Below are positions 1 through 8,437 of a DNA stretch of 64,000 bases, one piece after another. This DNA comes from Lysobacter enzymogenes (GTDB lineage: Bacteria; Pseudomonadota; Gammaproteobacteria; Xanthomonadales; Xanthomonadaceae), in the NCBI RefSeq assembly GCF_900106525.1, contig NZ_FNOG01000008.1, positions 62,001-126,000 of the forward strand, written 5' to 3'. The first letter of the stretch is position 1, and the number at the start of each line of letters is the position of its first letter. The notes under the pieces are model-generated. The model did no database searches, was not told the origin of the DNA, and saw only the letters and a program-made list of their open reading frames with translations. The position numbers and the translations under genes are program-made.

Positions 1-894
1 GAACCCGACACGCTGGCCGGGCAGGCGCTGGCCCGCCACTTCGACCCGTGGCCGGCCGGGCACCCGCTGCACGCGCGCAGCCTGGACGAATCGCTGGCGG
101 CGATCCGCGCGCTCAAGCTCGAGGAACTGCGCGCGTTCCACCGCGAGTTCTACGGCAGCGCCGAGGGCGAGATCGCCGTGGTCGGCGATTTCGATCCCGA
201 CGCGCTGGAACGCCAGCTGCGCACGCTGTTCGCGGCCTGGAAGGCCGGCCACGCGTTCGCGCCCATCGCCACGCGTTACACCGCGGTGGCGCCGGAGCAG
301 CGCCGTCTGGACGCGCCGGACAAGGCCAACGGCGTGCTGCTGGCGCGCGCCAACCTGTCGCTGAAGGAAACCGACCCCGATTACCCGGCGCTGGTGGCGG
401 CCAACTACATCCTCGGCGGCGGCATGAAATCGCGCCTGATCGACCGTCTGCGCCAAAAGGACGGCCTCAGCTACAGCGCGGGCAGCCGCCTGGACGCCGA
501 CGACAGCCGCGACGGCCGCGACGACGACGGCAACTGGAGCATGCAGGCCATCGCCGCGCCGCAGAACCTGGACAAGGTCGAACGCGCCACGCGCGAAGAA
601 CTGACCCGCCTGGTCGAAAGCGGCGTAGCCGCCGACGAACTGCGCGACGCAGTCTCGGGCCTGCTGACCCGACGCGAGCAAGCGCGCGCCTCCGACAGCA
701 ACGTCGCCGGCCTGCTCAGCCGCAACCTGTTCTTCGGCCGAACCATGCAATCCACTGCGGACCTGGACGCCAAGCTCAAGGCCTTGACGGTGGAGTCGGT
801 GAACGCAGCGATCAAGCGGCACCTGAAGCCACAAGACTTCAGCGTGTATCTGGCCGGGGATTTCGACGCTGCGAAGAAGGCCAGCGGAAAGTAA
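1..894 (+). CDS. M16 family zinc metallopeptidase, C-terminal part (5' end outside window)
   Basis: The frame is open from base 1, so the gene starts upstream of the window; 297 residues are visible. They correspond to the second, non-catalytic half of an insulinase-type M16 protease. The typical stretches are AVVGDFD, NYILGGGMKSRLIDRLR and LRQKDGLSYSAGS, which in this family form the C-domain closing over the substrate chamber. The HxxEH zinc motif would lie in the missing N-terminal half. In Gram-negative bacteria such proteins are usually exported peptidases; here the signal peptide cannot be seen. A full-length M16 gene at 36705-39578 is a paralogue. Family is secure; substrate is unknown. 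Confidence 0.9.
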   Translation, partial: EPDTLAGQALARHFDPWPAGHPLHARSLDESLAAIRALKLEELRAFHREFYGSAEGEIAVVGDFDPDALERQLRTLFAAWKAGHAFAPIATRYTAVAPEQRRLDAPDKANGVLLARANLSLKETDPDYPALVAANYILGGGMKSRLIDRLRQKDGLSYSAGSRLDADDSRDGRDDDGNWSMQAIAAPQNLDKVERATREELTRLVESGVAADELRDAVSGLLTRREQARASDSNVAGLLSRNLFFGRTMQSTADLDAKLKALTVESVNAAIKRHLKPQDFSVYLAGDFDAAKKASGK

Positions 895-1111
895 ATCCGC
901 GCAGGAAGCGAAGTTGTGGCCGTCGCCATTGCTCTTCGCTCCCCCCGCCACCGCGAACTCGCCACAGGCAATCAGAGACCCGAAGGGCGGCGCACAGGAT
1001 GTGCGCCGTGCGCCACCCAGGCCATGGATGGCCTGTGTGGCGCATCCCTGCGAACGCACCGAACCTTAGTGGCTCTTGATTCGAAAACAAGGAAAGCGCC
1101 TTTCTTTGGTT

Positions 1112-1137
1112 ACTTTCTTTGGCAAGACAAAGAAAGT
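1112..1137. repeat. CTTTCTTTG hairpin repeat
   Basis: ACTTTCTTTG and CAAAGAAAGT form a perfect 10-bp stem around the loop GCAAGA. A direct partial copy of the left arm (CTTTCTTTGG) lies just upstream at about 1110. I recall similar sequence as a common intergenic repeat in Xanthomonadaceae genomes; this was not checked. Confidence 0.75.
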
Positions 1138-1223
1138 GACCCGGCCGCTTGCGGACGGAAGCTGTTGATCTTGGCTGGTCGTCACTCGTTGCTACGAGAG
1201 AAGCAGAAGCAACATCAAAATGG

Positions 1224-1243
1224 ATTCCGGCTTTCGCCGGAAT
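1224..1243. repeat. Short palindromic repeat, GATTCCGG/CCGGAATGACG type
   Basis: ATTCCGGC-TTTC-GCCGGAAT is a perfect 8-bp stem followed by GACGGG. It resembles the inverted GTCATCCCCGC element at 50421-50507 in general design. Confidence 0.65.
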
Positions 1244-1301
1244 GACGGGCTGGAGGTTGCGGGGCTTCGGTAAGTTGCGGCGGAGCTGCGTCGCTGCGGT
1301 T

Positions 1302-1381
1302 GGTCGCGACTTGCGTCGCTCCTACAGGAACTCCGGCCAGTTTCGTATCCAACTGTAGGAGCGGCGCAAGCCGCGACCGCG
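1302..1381. repeat. REP-like family 1, inverted pair
   Basis: The right unit (1354-1381) is a full copy of the TGTAGGAGC...GCGACCGCG unit. The left unit (1302-1326) is a degenerate reverse copy. Each full unit contains a small hairpin, GCGGC-GCAA-GCCGC, with a GNRA-type loop. About ten more sites in the window carry this family. Confidence 0.85.
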
Positions 1382-1457
1382 AAAACGAAACAACGACGAC
1401 TACCGCGCCTCATCGCAAAAAAACGTCGCAACGCGCAAACGCCGCAACGCCCGACCG

Positions 1458-3143
1458 CTACTTGAACCACCGCCGCCGCGGCCAAGCCGCCAACAACGCC
1501 CACACCCCGCCCAACCCCGCGATCCACGACGACGCCGGCACCGACCAGAACCGCGGCCCGCCGGACTCCAGCCCGTACAACACCGCCGAAACGATCAGCA
1601 AGCCCGTCCCCAGGATCGCCGACACCGTCCGCCGCACCGCATCCTTGATCGTGCGGTTGAGCTCGACGATATCGCCCGAACGCATCTTCAACTCATGCTG
1701 CCCGGCCACCTGCTGGCTCAACCAGGCATGCAGCAACCGCGGCATCTCCGGCGCGCGCGTCACCAACTCCGGCAAGCGCTTGCGGAACTCCCCGGCCAGC
1801 CGCTGCGGGCTGTAGCGATCGAGCAAGATGCGCTGCAGCACCGGCCGCGCCACCGCCCAGATATCGAGCTTGGGATCGAGCAGCCGGCCGACGCCTTCGA
1901 TGTTGAGCAAGGTCTTCTGCAACAGGATCAGCTGCGGCTGCAAGGTCAGCTCGTAGCGCTGCGCGGTGCGGAACAGCTTGAGCAGCACCTCGGCCAGCGA
2001 AATCTCGCTGAGCGGACGGGTGAAGTACGGCTCGCACACCGCGCGCGTGGCCGCTTCGAGTTCGTCGATGCGGATGTGCGCCGGCATCCAGCCGGCCTGC
2101 ACGTGCAGCTCGGCGATGCGGCGGTAGTCGCGGTTGAAGATCGCCATGAAGTTCTCGGCGAGGTAGTACTGATCCTCGTCCGACAACTGGCCCATGATGC
2201 CGAAATCCAGGGCGATGAAGCGCGGGTTGTTGCGCCGCGCCGGGTCGCTGTCGACCCAGATGTTGCCGGCGTGGGCGTCGGCGTGGAAGAAGTTGTCGCG
2301 GAACACCTGGGTGTAGAACACCCGCACGCCCTTGGCGGCGAGCGCGCGGCGGTCGATGCCGGCGGCGTCGAGCGCGGCGATGTCGTCCGACGGTATGCCG
2401 TAGACGCGCTCCAACGTCAGCGCGCGCTCGGAGGTGTGGGTCCAGATCACCTCGGGCACGTACATGTCGTCGCTGTCGGCCCAGAACCGGCGCAGCACGC
2501 TGGCGTTGGCGCCTTCGCGCTGCAGGTCGAGCTCGGCGGCGAGCGTGCTTTCGATCTCGGCCACGATCGCGCGCGGACGGATCTTGTCGGCGCTGGGATG
2601 GGTGCGGTCGACCAGCGCGGCCATCGCCTTGAGCAGGGCGATGTCGCCGGCGATCTTGCCCTCGATGTCGGGGCGCAACACTTTGACGACGACTTCGCGC
2701 GCCGGCCGCTCGCCCTGCGCCGGCAGGCGCGCGGCGTGGACCTGGGCGATCGAGGCCGAGGCCAGCGGCTCGATGTCGAAACGATCGAAGGCCTCGTCGA
2801 TGCGCCGCTCCAGCGCGCCTTCGACGATGCGCCGCGCGGTCTCGCCGTCGAACGGCTTGACCCGGTCCTGCAGCAAGGTCAGCTCGGCGGCGATGTCCGG
2901 CGGCACCAGGTCGCGGCGGGTGGAGAGGATCTGGCCGAACTTGACGAAGATCGGGCCCAGCTCCTGCAGCGCCAGGCGCAGGCGCGCGCCGCGCGACATC
3001 GCCTCGACCTCGGCCGAGGCGCGCGGCACGAACGGACGCGCGAGCTTGAGCCAGCGTTCGACCGGGGTGTCGTCGAGTAAGGCGTCGAGACGGTAGCGCA
3101 GCAGCACGCGGCCGATGCGCCAGGCGCGGGCGGCGGATTTCAT
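1458..3143 (-). CDS. ubiB: UbiB-type ABC1/AarF atypical kinase, ubiquinone biosynthesis
   Basis: The 561-residue product has the UbiB signatures: a KxGQ motif at residues 68-71 ([15 protein letters not shown]), which in this family occludes the nucleotide pocket, and an AxDFG motif (ALDFGIMGQ) around residue 300. The C-terminus carries two hydrophobic segments ([19 protein letters not shown] and a second ending AWPRRRWFK), matching the membrane anchor known for UbiB. Length is close to the E. coli protein. UbiB is an ATPase that supports coenzyme Q assembly, probably by extracting polyprenyl intermediates from the membrane. Its upstream neighbour is ubiJ, the usual partner, which strengthens the call over other ABC1 paralogues. 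Confidence 0.92.
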   Translation of the reverse strand: MKSAARAWRIGRVLLRYRLDALLDDTPVERWLKLARPFVPRASAEVEAMSRGARLRLALQELGPIFVKFGQILSTRRDLVPPDIAAELTLLQDRVKPFDGETARRIVEGALERRIDEAFDRFDIEPLASASIAQVHAARLPAQGERPAREVVVKVLRPDIEGKIAGDIALLKAMAALVDRTHPSADKIRPRAIVAEIESTLAAELDLQREGANASVLRRFWADSDDMYVPEVIWTHTSERALTLERVYGIPSDDIAALDAAGIDRRALAAKGVRVFYTQVFRDNFFHADAHAGNIWVDSDPARRNNPRFIALDFGIMGQLSDEDQYYLAENFMAIFNRDYRRIAELHVQAGWMPAHIRIDELEAATRAVCEPYFTRPLSEISLAEVLLKLFRTAQRYELTLQPQLILLQKTLLNIEGVGRLLDPKLDIWAVARPVLQRILLDRYSPQRLAGEFRKRLPELVTRAPEMPRLLHAWLSQQVAGQHELKMRSGDIVELNRTIKDAVRRTVSAILGTGLLIVSAVLYGLESGGPRFWSVPASSWIAGLGGVWALLAAWPRRRWFK

Positions 3144-3191
3144 GCGCGGACCTTTTGCGGGAGGGCCTGCCTTTGTGGGAGGGCCCGCTTT

Positions 3192-3285
3192 TGTGGGAGG
3201 GCCTTCAGGCCCGATGCTCTTGTTTCAGATGTGGAAGAAACCTCGCCGCTGACCGAACAGCGTCGGGCCTGAAGGCCCTCCCACA
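3192..3285. repeat. REP-like family 2, inverted pair (with partial extra copies at 3166-3191)
   Basis: TGTGGGAGGGCCTTCAGGCC (3192 onward, ending GATGC) is repeated in reverse at 3260-3285. Two shortened copies of the TGTGGGAGGGCC head precede it, so the unit appears to have stuttered. It fills most of the ubiJ-ubiB gap. Confidence 0.88.
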
Positions 3286-3312
3286 AGAGCCTGCGGCGCC
3301 GCGGCGGCATGC

Positions 3313-3972
3313 TCATGCGCGCTCGCCCGCGCGCGCGCTCAGGCGCACCACCCGCGCGGCCGCGCGTTCGACGTCGTCGCGCAGCGCATCGACGTCGTCG
3401 TGGAAGGCGTCGAGCTCGGCGCGCGGCACCAGGTCGCGGCTTTCTTCGGTCAGGTATTCGGCGGCGTTGCTGGCGAACGCGCCGGCGGCGTCGCGCGCAT
3501 GGCGCAGCGCGCCGGCCACGGCGTTGGCGATCTGCACGCCGACCAGGTCGCCGAACACTGCGGTGAAGGGCTGCTGCCAGTCCGGATCGAACCGCTCGGC
3601 CAGACGCTGCAGGCGCCGGGCCAGATCGGCGTCGCCCTCGATGCGCAGTTTCCCGACCGGCGCGGCCTGTTCGTTGCGCGCGGCGCCGAGCAGGCTCGGC
3701 AGTTGCGCGAAGATCGCGCCGAGGGTGCTGCGCACCGACAGGTCCGGTTCGTCGCTGCTGCGCACCGGGCCGACTTCCAGGCGTTCGCCGGCGACCAGGA
3801 TGCGCGCGGCCAGCGGCGGCTCGGCCAGATGCAGGGCGATGCTGCGGCCGTCGAGCGCGGACAGGCCGGCGCGGGTGTCGGGATCGAGCGCGAGCGCGCG
3901 GTTGAGCGCGGCTTCCAGGGCGCGGCCGGCGAGCGGCTTGAGCGCATCCAGGGGCGAGGCGGAATCGTTCAT
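3313..3972 (-). CDS. ubiJ: UbiJ, SCP2-domain accessory factor of ubiquinone biosynthesis
   Basis: The product has 219 residues. The N-terminal half reads as an SCP2-like lipid-binding fold (ALHLAEPPLAARILVAGERL, LSVRSTLGAIFAQLPSLL). The C-terminus is a charged helix (AELDAFHDDVDALRDDVERA) typical of UbiJ. In E. coli UbiJ is part of the soluble Ubi complex and is thought to hold the hydrophobic intermediates. It lies directly before ubiB on the same strand, as in other gammaproteobacteria, where ubiE often precedes it; ubiE is not here. A -10-like TAGAAT lies 6 nt before the ATG, so the message may be leaderless. Confidence 0.88.
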   Translation of the reverse strand: MNDSASPLDALKPLAGRALEAALNRALALDPDTRAGLSALDGRSIALHLAEPPLAARILVAGERLEVGPVRSSDEPDLSVRSTLGAIFAQLPSLLGAARNEQAAPVGKLRIEGDADLARRLQRLAERFDPDWQQPFTAVFGDLVGVQIANAVAGALRHARDAAGAFASNAAEYLTEESRDLVPRAELDAFHDDVDALRDDVERAAARVVRLSARAGERA

Positions 3973-3978
3973 GCGTCC

Positions 3979-3984
3979 ATTCTA
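3979..3984 (-). promoter_or_regulatory. Putative -10 hexamer of ubiJ (leaderless type)
   Basis: TAGAAT on the minus strand ends exactly 6 nt before the ubiJ ATG, and no Shine-Dalgarno sequence fits in between. Transcription would start at or next to the start codon. Confidence 0.5.
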
Positions 3985-4081
3985 TCCGGCCCCGCCCAGG
4001 CGGCTGTTAGCGCTTTGTGCAAGCGCGGTGCGGTTTAGCGACGCGGCGTGGCGGCGCGGCACGAATGCGGCCCGCAGCCCC

Positions 4082-4168
4082 TGTAGGAGCGGCGCGAGCC
4101 GCGACCGCGAAACCCGGCGTCCGGCGCGAGATCGAAGCCCCGCGGTCGCGGCTCGCGCCGCTCCTACA
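4082..4168. repeat. REP-like family 1, inverted pair
   Basis: Two complete units face each other (4082-4109 and 4141-4168), with about 31 bp between. The hairpin loop is GCGA here instead of GCAA, which keeps the GNRA pattern. The pair lies between the ends of ubiJ's promoter region and oleD. Confidence 0.9.
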
Positions 4169-4186
4169 GGAACTCCGGCCACTTTC

Positions 4187-5173
4187 CTACTGCGCCGCCT
4201 TCACCCGCGCCAGCCCTTCGTCGAAGCTCACCTGCGGCACGTAGCCGAAGTCGCGCTTGGCCGGGCCCATGTCGTACCAGTGCGTGGTCGACAGCTGCTC
4301 GGCCAGGAACCGGGTCATCGGCGGCTCGCCCTTGAGCGGCAGCAGCGTCCACAGGCCTTCGCAGATCGCGCCGACGACATAGGCGGCGCGGAACGGCAGG
4401 GTCTTGTCCACGGTCGGCGCGCCGACCGCGCCGAGCAGGCCGTTGAGGGTCTCGCGCACGGTGCGCGGGTCGCCGTTGCTGATGAAGTAGGCCTTGCCGG
4501 CGCAGGCCGCGCCCGGCGCCAGATGCTCGAAGGCGTCGAAGTGGGCCTGGGCGGCGTTGTCGATGTAGGTGGTGTCGATGCGGTTCTCGCCGGTGCCGAC
4601 GAAGCGCAGGCGGCCGCTGTTGGCGCGCTGGACCAGGCGCGGCAGCAACTGGTTGTCGCCGACGCCCCAGATCAGGCGCGGGCGCAGCGCCACGGTCGCC
4701 AGCTGCGGCGAGTTCGCCGCGAGCACGGCCTTTTCGGCGATGGTCTTGGTGGTGGCGTAGGCGGCCTTGAAGCCGTCGCCGTAGGGCACGGTCTCGGCGC
4801 TGCCGCCTTCGACCGGGTTCGTCGCGCGGTGGGTCACGCTGGGCGTGGAGGTGTAGACCAGCTTGCCGATGCCGTGCGCGCGGCAGGCCGCCAGTACGTT
4901 TTCGGTACCGACGACGTTGGCCTGGTGGTAGCTCTCGTAACTGCCCCAGGCGCCGGCCTTGGCGGCGTTGTGGAAGATCGCCTCGCAGCCTTGCGCAGCG
5001 GCGACCACCGCGTCGCGGTCGGCCAGGTCGCCCTGGATCTGGGTCACGCCGAGCGGGTCCAGCGCCGGGTAATGGCCGCGATTGAAGCTGACCACCTCAT
5101 GGCCGCGCGCGACCAGGCCGCGGCACAGCGCCTGGCCGAGGAAACCGCCGCCGCCGGTCACCAGGATCTTCAT
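4187..5173 (-). CDS. oleD: OleD, NAD(P)H-dependent 2-alkyl-3-ketoalkanoic acid reductase
   Basis: This 328-residue short-chain dehydrogenase of the extended 3-beta-HSD type has a Rossmann motif TGGGGFLG at residues 6-13 and a catalytic Y139-x3-K143 (YATTK). In olefin biosynthesis OleD reduces the 2-alkyl-3-ketoacid made by OleA to a beta-hydroxy acid. The ATG at 5173 is preferred to a TTG fifteen bases upstream because the Rossmann strand starts at once (MKILVTGG). It follows oleB and oleC on the same strand after a 206-bp gap filled by a repeat. Without that context it could only be called an NAD-dependent epimerase/dehydratase. Confidence 0.88.
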   Translation of the reverse strand: MKILVTGGGGFLGQALCRGLVARGHEVVSFNRGHYPALDPLGVTQIQGDLADRDAVVAAAQGCEAIFHNAAKAGAWGSYESYHQANVVGTENVLAACRAHGIGKLVYTSTPSVTHRATNPVEGGSAETVPYGDGFKAAYATTKTIAEKAVLAANSPQLATVALRPRLIWGVGDNQLLPRLVQRANSGRLRFVGTGENRIDTTYIDNAAQAHFDAFEHLAPGAACAGKAYFISNGDPRTVRETLNGLLGAVGAPTVDKTLPFRAAYVVGAICEGLWTLLPLKGEPPMTRFLAEQLSTTHWYDMGPAKRDFGYVPQVSFDEGLARVKAAQ

Positions 5174-5257
5174 CGCGTTCGGTTCCAAGAATGGGGAGGC
5201 AAATGATAGGCCCTGCGGCGCGGGCGGAGTGTCGCCTGGGCGACAGCCGCGGGCTCT

Positions 5258-5342
5258 TGTGGGAGGGCCTTCAGGCCCGATGCTTTTCTCTCAGGTCGCC
5301 GTGATCTGGAACAAAAGCATCGGGCCTGAAGGCCCTCCTACA
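5258..5342. repeat. REP-like family 2, inverted pair
   Basis: Full units lie at 5258-5283 and, reversed, at 5317-5342. A trailing partial copy (GGGCCTCCCACAA) follows. The repeat separates oleC from oleD and could affect read-through between them. Confidence 0.9.
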
Positions 5343-5379
5343 ACAAGGGCCTCCCACAACCGCAGGCCCGACGCGGCGC

Positions 5380-7041
5380 TCAGTCGCCGATCGCGCGCGC
5401 CTGCAGCGCCAGCTTCTCGCGCCCGATCTTGGCGTTGTGGCGGATGTCGACCGGGAAGCCCGGATGGAAGCGGAAGCGCTCGATCCCGGCGGTGTGGGCG
5501 TGGCCGGCGCCGATCTCGCGCAATTCGGCGAGGATGCGTTCGCGCTCGCGGTTGCCCACGCGCGGCTGGTGCAGTTCCACCCATAGCAGCGGCCGCTGCT
5601 GGCCCTGCGCGCCAGTGCCGACCAGCGCGGTGCGGCGCACCTTGGGATGGGTGTTGAACACCGGTTCGACCTGCTCGGTGTACAGCGGCCCGTTCGCGGT
5701 TTCCACGCGGTGGCCCTTGCGCCCGCAGAACCACAGCCGGCCTTGCTCGTCGAGATAGCCCACATCGCCCATGCGATGGACGATGCGCTCGCCCTGCGCG
5801 GTGCGTTCGCGGATCTTGGCCAGCCGGGTCATGCCGTCGCGGTTGAAATACGCATCGGTCGCGGTCGGCCCGGCCACGGTGATTTCGCCGACCGTACCGG
5901 CCGGCACCAGCAGTTCGTCCGACCACTGTTCGATGGCCTCGTCGCTGATCCGCACGATGCGCACCTGATTGCGCGCCACCGCGCGGCCGACGCAGGTGCC
6001 GGCGCCGGCCTCGGTGGCCGCGCGCGTGGATTGCAGTTCGCGGCCCTCGATCACCGCCACCGGCAGGCATTCGGTGGCGCCGTAGGGGGTCCAGAACTGG
6101 GCGTCCTCGTGCATCAGCTCGCGCAGCTTGGCGACCGTGTCCGGCGGCACCGGCGCGCCGGCCGAAGTGACCCGGCGCAGCGTCGGCAGCGGCTGGCCGT
6201 AATCGGCCAGCACCTTCATCAGCGCCGGCGAGCCGAACAACTGGTCGCAGCCGAACCGGCGCAGCGCATCGTGCAGCTTGGCCGGATCGGCCTGCGCCGG
6301 CCGGGTCGGGTCCATGTCGGGGATCACCGAGGTCAGGCCCAGCGCCGGGTCGAACAGCGCGAACGGCGGGAACGTCGGCAAGTCCACCCCGCCCGGCGCG
6401 ATGCCGAAGGCCTCGCCCATCATCTCGATCTGGGCGACGAAGTGGCGATGGCGGAACACCACGCCCTTGGGCACGCCGGTCGAGCCGCTGGTGAACACGA
6501 TCGCCGCGACTTCCTCGGCCTTGGTGTCGGCCAACTGCGAACCGGCGCCTTCGCCGGCGCGTTCGACGCGTGCGAGCGTGTCGTCGGCAAGGAATGCGCG
6601 CGCGCCGGTGGTGATGCGGATGCGCGCCGACTTCGCCCAGCCCAGCACCACCCGGGCGATGTGCGCCAGCGGAATGCCGATGAAGGCCTCCGGCGCGGCT
6701 TCGTCCAGGCATTGACGCAGCGCGCGCTTGTCGATGCCCGGATCGATCAGCACCGGCACCGCGCCGGCCTTGAACAGGGCGAACATCAGCAGGAAGAACT
6801 CGGGCGAGGGCCGCACCATCACCGCGGTGCGGGTGCCGCGGACGATGCCGCGCTTGGCCAGGCCGGCGGCGATGGCGTCGCTGCGGCGGTCGAGCTCGGC
6901 GTAGGTCAGCTCGACGTCGTAGCGCGCCAGCCCGTCGGGCCCGCGCGTGCCGGGGCAGCGCATGGCCACGCGTTGCGGCGATTGCGCGGCCAGCCGCGGC
7001 AGCGAGGCGGCGATGTTGCAGACGGCGTCGGAAGCGTCCAT
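5380..7041 (-). CDS. oleC: OleC, beta-lactone synthetase (AMP-dependent ligase superfamily)
   Basis: The 553-residue protein belongs to the ANL adenylating superfamily. The phosphate-binding loop FTSGSTGVPKG is at residues 183-193, followed by the ATP-contact motif TPYGATE and the hinge region GDVGYLDEQGRLWFCGRK. OleC uses ATP to close the beta-hydroxy acid from OleD into a cis-beta-lactone, an intermediate of olefin synthesis. The position between oleB (9 bp upstream) and oleD identifies it; by sequence alone acyl-CoA synthetase would be the default label. The C-terminal catalytic lysine region reads RHNAKIGREKL. Confidence 0.9.
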   Translation of the reverse strand: MDASDAVCNIAASLPRLAAQSPQRVAMRCPGTRGPDGLARYDVELTYAELDRRSDAIAAGLAKRGIVRGTRTAVMVRPSPEFFLLMFALFKAGAVPVLIDPGIDKRALRQCLDEAAPEAFIGIPLAHIARVVLGWAKSARIRITTGARAFLADDTLARVERAGEGAGSQLADTKAEEVAAIVFTSGSTGVPKGVVFRHRHFVAQIEMMGEAFGIAPGGVDLPTFPPFALFDPALGLTSVIPDMDPTRPAQADPAKLHDALRRFGCDQLFGSPALMKVLADYGQPLPTLRRVTSAGAPVPPDTVAKLRELMHEDAQFWTPYGATECLPVAVIEGRELQSTRAATEAGAGTCVGRAVARNQVRIVRISDEAIEQWSDELLVPAGTVGEITVAGPTATDAYFNRDGMTRLAKIRERTAQGERIVHRMGDVGYLDEQGRLWFCGRKGHRVETANGPLYTEQVEPVFNTHPKVRRTALVGTGAQGQQRPLLWVELHQPRVGNRERERILAELREIGAGHAHTAGIERFRFHPGFPVDIRHNAKIGREKLALQARAIGD

Positions 7042-7050
7042 GCGTCGGTC

Positions 7051-7953
7051 TCAGCCCAGCGGATTGCGGTCGAGGAAGGCGCGGATCGCCGGCACCAGCT
7101 CGGCGGCCTTGTCTTCCAGCACGTAGTGGCCGGCGTCCTGGAACGCATGCACTTCGGCCTGCGGCAGCGCGTCGGTGAAGCCCTTGAGGAAGTGGTGGTC
7201 GAACACGAAATCGCCCAGGCCCCAGCCGATGAAGGCCGGGCGGTCGGCGTACTCGGGCAGTTTGCGGCCCATCGCCTGCACCAGCGGCCAGGCCTTGTCG
7301 CCCTCGCCCAGCGGGATGTCCTGGACGAAGCGCGAAGTGGCGATGCGGTTGGCCCAGGAGTCGTACGGCGCGACGTAAGCGCGGCGCACCTCGGCCGGCA
7401 TCGCCTTGGACACGCCCAGGCGCGCGGCGCCGCCGGCGAAGGCGTTGAGGCCGCGGATCAGGCCGGTGCCGATGGCCGAATCGCGGCCCAGGCGCAGGCG
7501 CTTGGGCAGCGGCTTGGCCGCCGGCAGCGGGAACGCGCCGGTGTTGGTGATCACCAGGCGCTTGATCTGGTCGGAATGCTTCAGGCCCCAGCCGAAGCCG
7601 ATGCCGCCGCCCCAGTCGTGCACGGCCAGCGTCATCGGGCCGCTGATGCCCAGGTGCTGCAACAGCTTCTCGACGTCGTCGACGCGCGATTGCAGGGTGT
7701 ATTCGTAGCGCTCGTCGCCGGGCTTGTCGGACAGGCCCATGCCGACGTGGTCGGGGACGATGCAGCGGTAGCGGTCGTGCAGGCCCAGCACCAGCTTGCG
7801 CCAGTAATAGCTCCACGACGGGTTGCCGTGCAGCATCACCACGACTTCGCCGTCGCGCGGGCCCTGGTCGAGATAGCTCAGGCCGATGCCCGGACGGACC
7901 TCGAAACGTTGCGGCTGGAACGGGTAGTCGGGGAAGCGGGGGCTGGACGTCAT
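7051..7953 (-). CDS. oleB: OleB, beta-lactone decarboxylase (alpha/beta hydrolase, haloalkane dehalogenase-like)
   Basis: The 300-residue alpha/beta hydrolase has the oxyanion motif LHGNPSW (residues 41-47), the nucleophile Asp113 in AVHDWGGG and a C-terminal catalytic His in DAGHYVLED. Aspartate rather than serine as nucleophile places it with haloalkane dehalogenases and OleB. OleB decarboxylates the beta-lactone made by OleC to give the final cis-olefin. It is the first gene of the oleB-oleC-oleD run, 9 bp ahead of oleC, so the two are probably co-transcribed. The context makes a true dehalogenase unlikely. Confidence 0.9.
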   Translation of the reverse strand: MTSSPRFPDYPFQPQRFEVRPGIGLSYLDQGPRDGEVVVMLHGNPSWSYYWRKLVLGLHDRYRCIVPDHVGMGLSDKPGDERYEYTLQSRVDDVEKLLQHLGISGPMTLAVHDWGGGIGFGWGLKHSDQIKRLVITNTGAFPLPAAKPLPKRLRLGRDSAIGTGLIRGLNAFAGGAARLGVSKAMPAEVRRAYVAPYDSWANRIATSRFVQDIPLGEGDKAWPLVQAMGRKLPEYADRPAFIGWGLGDFVFDHHFLKGFTDALPQAEVHAFQDAGHYVLEDKAAELVPAIRAFLDRNPLG

Positions 7954-8086
7954 CGGGGGCTCGTTGGCGGCGCGCCGTCGGGGCGGGCCAGGGCGGACAG
8001 GCGGCCATTATCCGGTGCCGGGGCCGGATGGGGAATTTTTGCGGTCTGGGCGTGGCCCGGCGCCCCGCGGATCCCCCGAAGCCCCT

Positions 8087-8173
8087 GGTAGGAGCTGCGC
8101 AAGCTGCGACCGCGAATTCCGGCGGCCGGCGCGAGCTGGAAACCCCGCGGTCGCGGCTTGCGCCGCTCCTACA
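8087..8173. repeat. REP-like family 1, inverted pair
   Basis: Units lie at 8087-8114 and, reversed, at 8146-8173. The left unit carries the variant hairpin GCTGC-GCAA-GCTGC, in which the central G:C pair of the usual stem is replaced by T opposite T. Confidence 0.85.
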
Positions 8174-8221
8174 GGTAGCCCATGCGAGTCCGCCGGCGCC
8201 CGCGAATCGCCCCGCAGCCCC

Positions 8222-8309
8222 TGTAGGAGCTGCGCGAGCTGCGACCGCGAATTCCGGCCTCCGGCGCGAGCTCGAAACCCCCGCGGCCGCGGCTTGCGCC
8301 GCTCCTACA
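8222..8309. repeat. REP-like family 1, inverted pair
   Basis: Units lie at 8222-8249 and, reversed, at 8282-8309, about 48 bp after the previous pair. This makes a block of four alternating units, as in bacterial interspersed mosaic elements. Confidence 0.85.
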
Positions 8310-8339
8310 CGCAGCCCATGCGATCGGCCCAGCGGTCGC

Positions 8340-8403
8340 AACAAAACCTATCGTTTGAACATGCCGCCCCTGTGCCGATGGCCGCGGGCGCTTGCCGCAC
8401 ACT
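8340..8403 (+). promoter_or_regulatory. Putative regulated promoter of the CoA-ester lyase gene
   Basis: AACAAAACCTA (from 8340) and TGAACAT (GAACAT at 8357-8362) match the sequence upstream of the TonB receptor gene at the same 17-bp spacing. A -10-like CACACT follows at 8398-8403, again at the same distance (41 bp) as in the receptor promoter. See 13079-13166 and 22263-22333. Confidence 0.55.
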
Positions 8404-8437
8404 CGCCCCATGATGACTGCCGCCGCCCCGCCCCGCC

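Larger units (their letters stand above)
895..1457. other. Non-coding stretch built of dispersed repeats
   Basis: No convincing gene lies here. Reading frames in this stretch have no recognisable product and run through repeat sequence. It holds, in order, a T-rich hairpin element (1112-1137), a GATTCCGG-type palindrome (1224-1243) and an inverted pair of REP-like units (1302-1381). Confidence 0.8.
7954..8437. other. Divergent intergenic region with four REP-like units and a promoter
   Basis: No gene is seen apart from a possible 11-codon leader ORF at 8410-8445. The left two thirds hold two inverted pairs of REP-like family 1. The right third holds the putative regulated promoter of the downstream lyase gene (8340-8403). 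Confidence 0.75.

Noticed and set aside
916-1358. Short frames in the 895-1457 gap
   Set aside because: They run through known repeat units and have no family match; composition changes at each repeat border.
8087-8309. CRISPR-like array of four units
   Set aside because: Units alternate in orientation, are hairpin-forming, and recur singly across the window; spacing is not uniform and no cas gene is near.
5291-8344. Open frame of over 1000 codons covering oleC and oleB in another frame of the same strand, and an antisense frame at 5647-8091
   Set aside because: They lack protein family features, are rich in Arg/Gly/His, and overlap genes with full sets of motifs. Long shadow frames are normal at this GC content.
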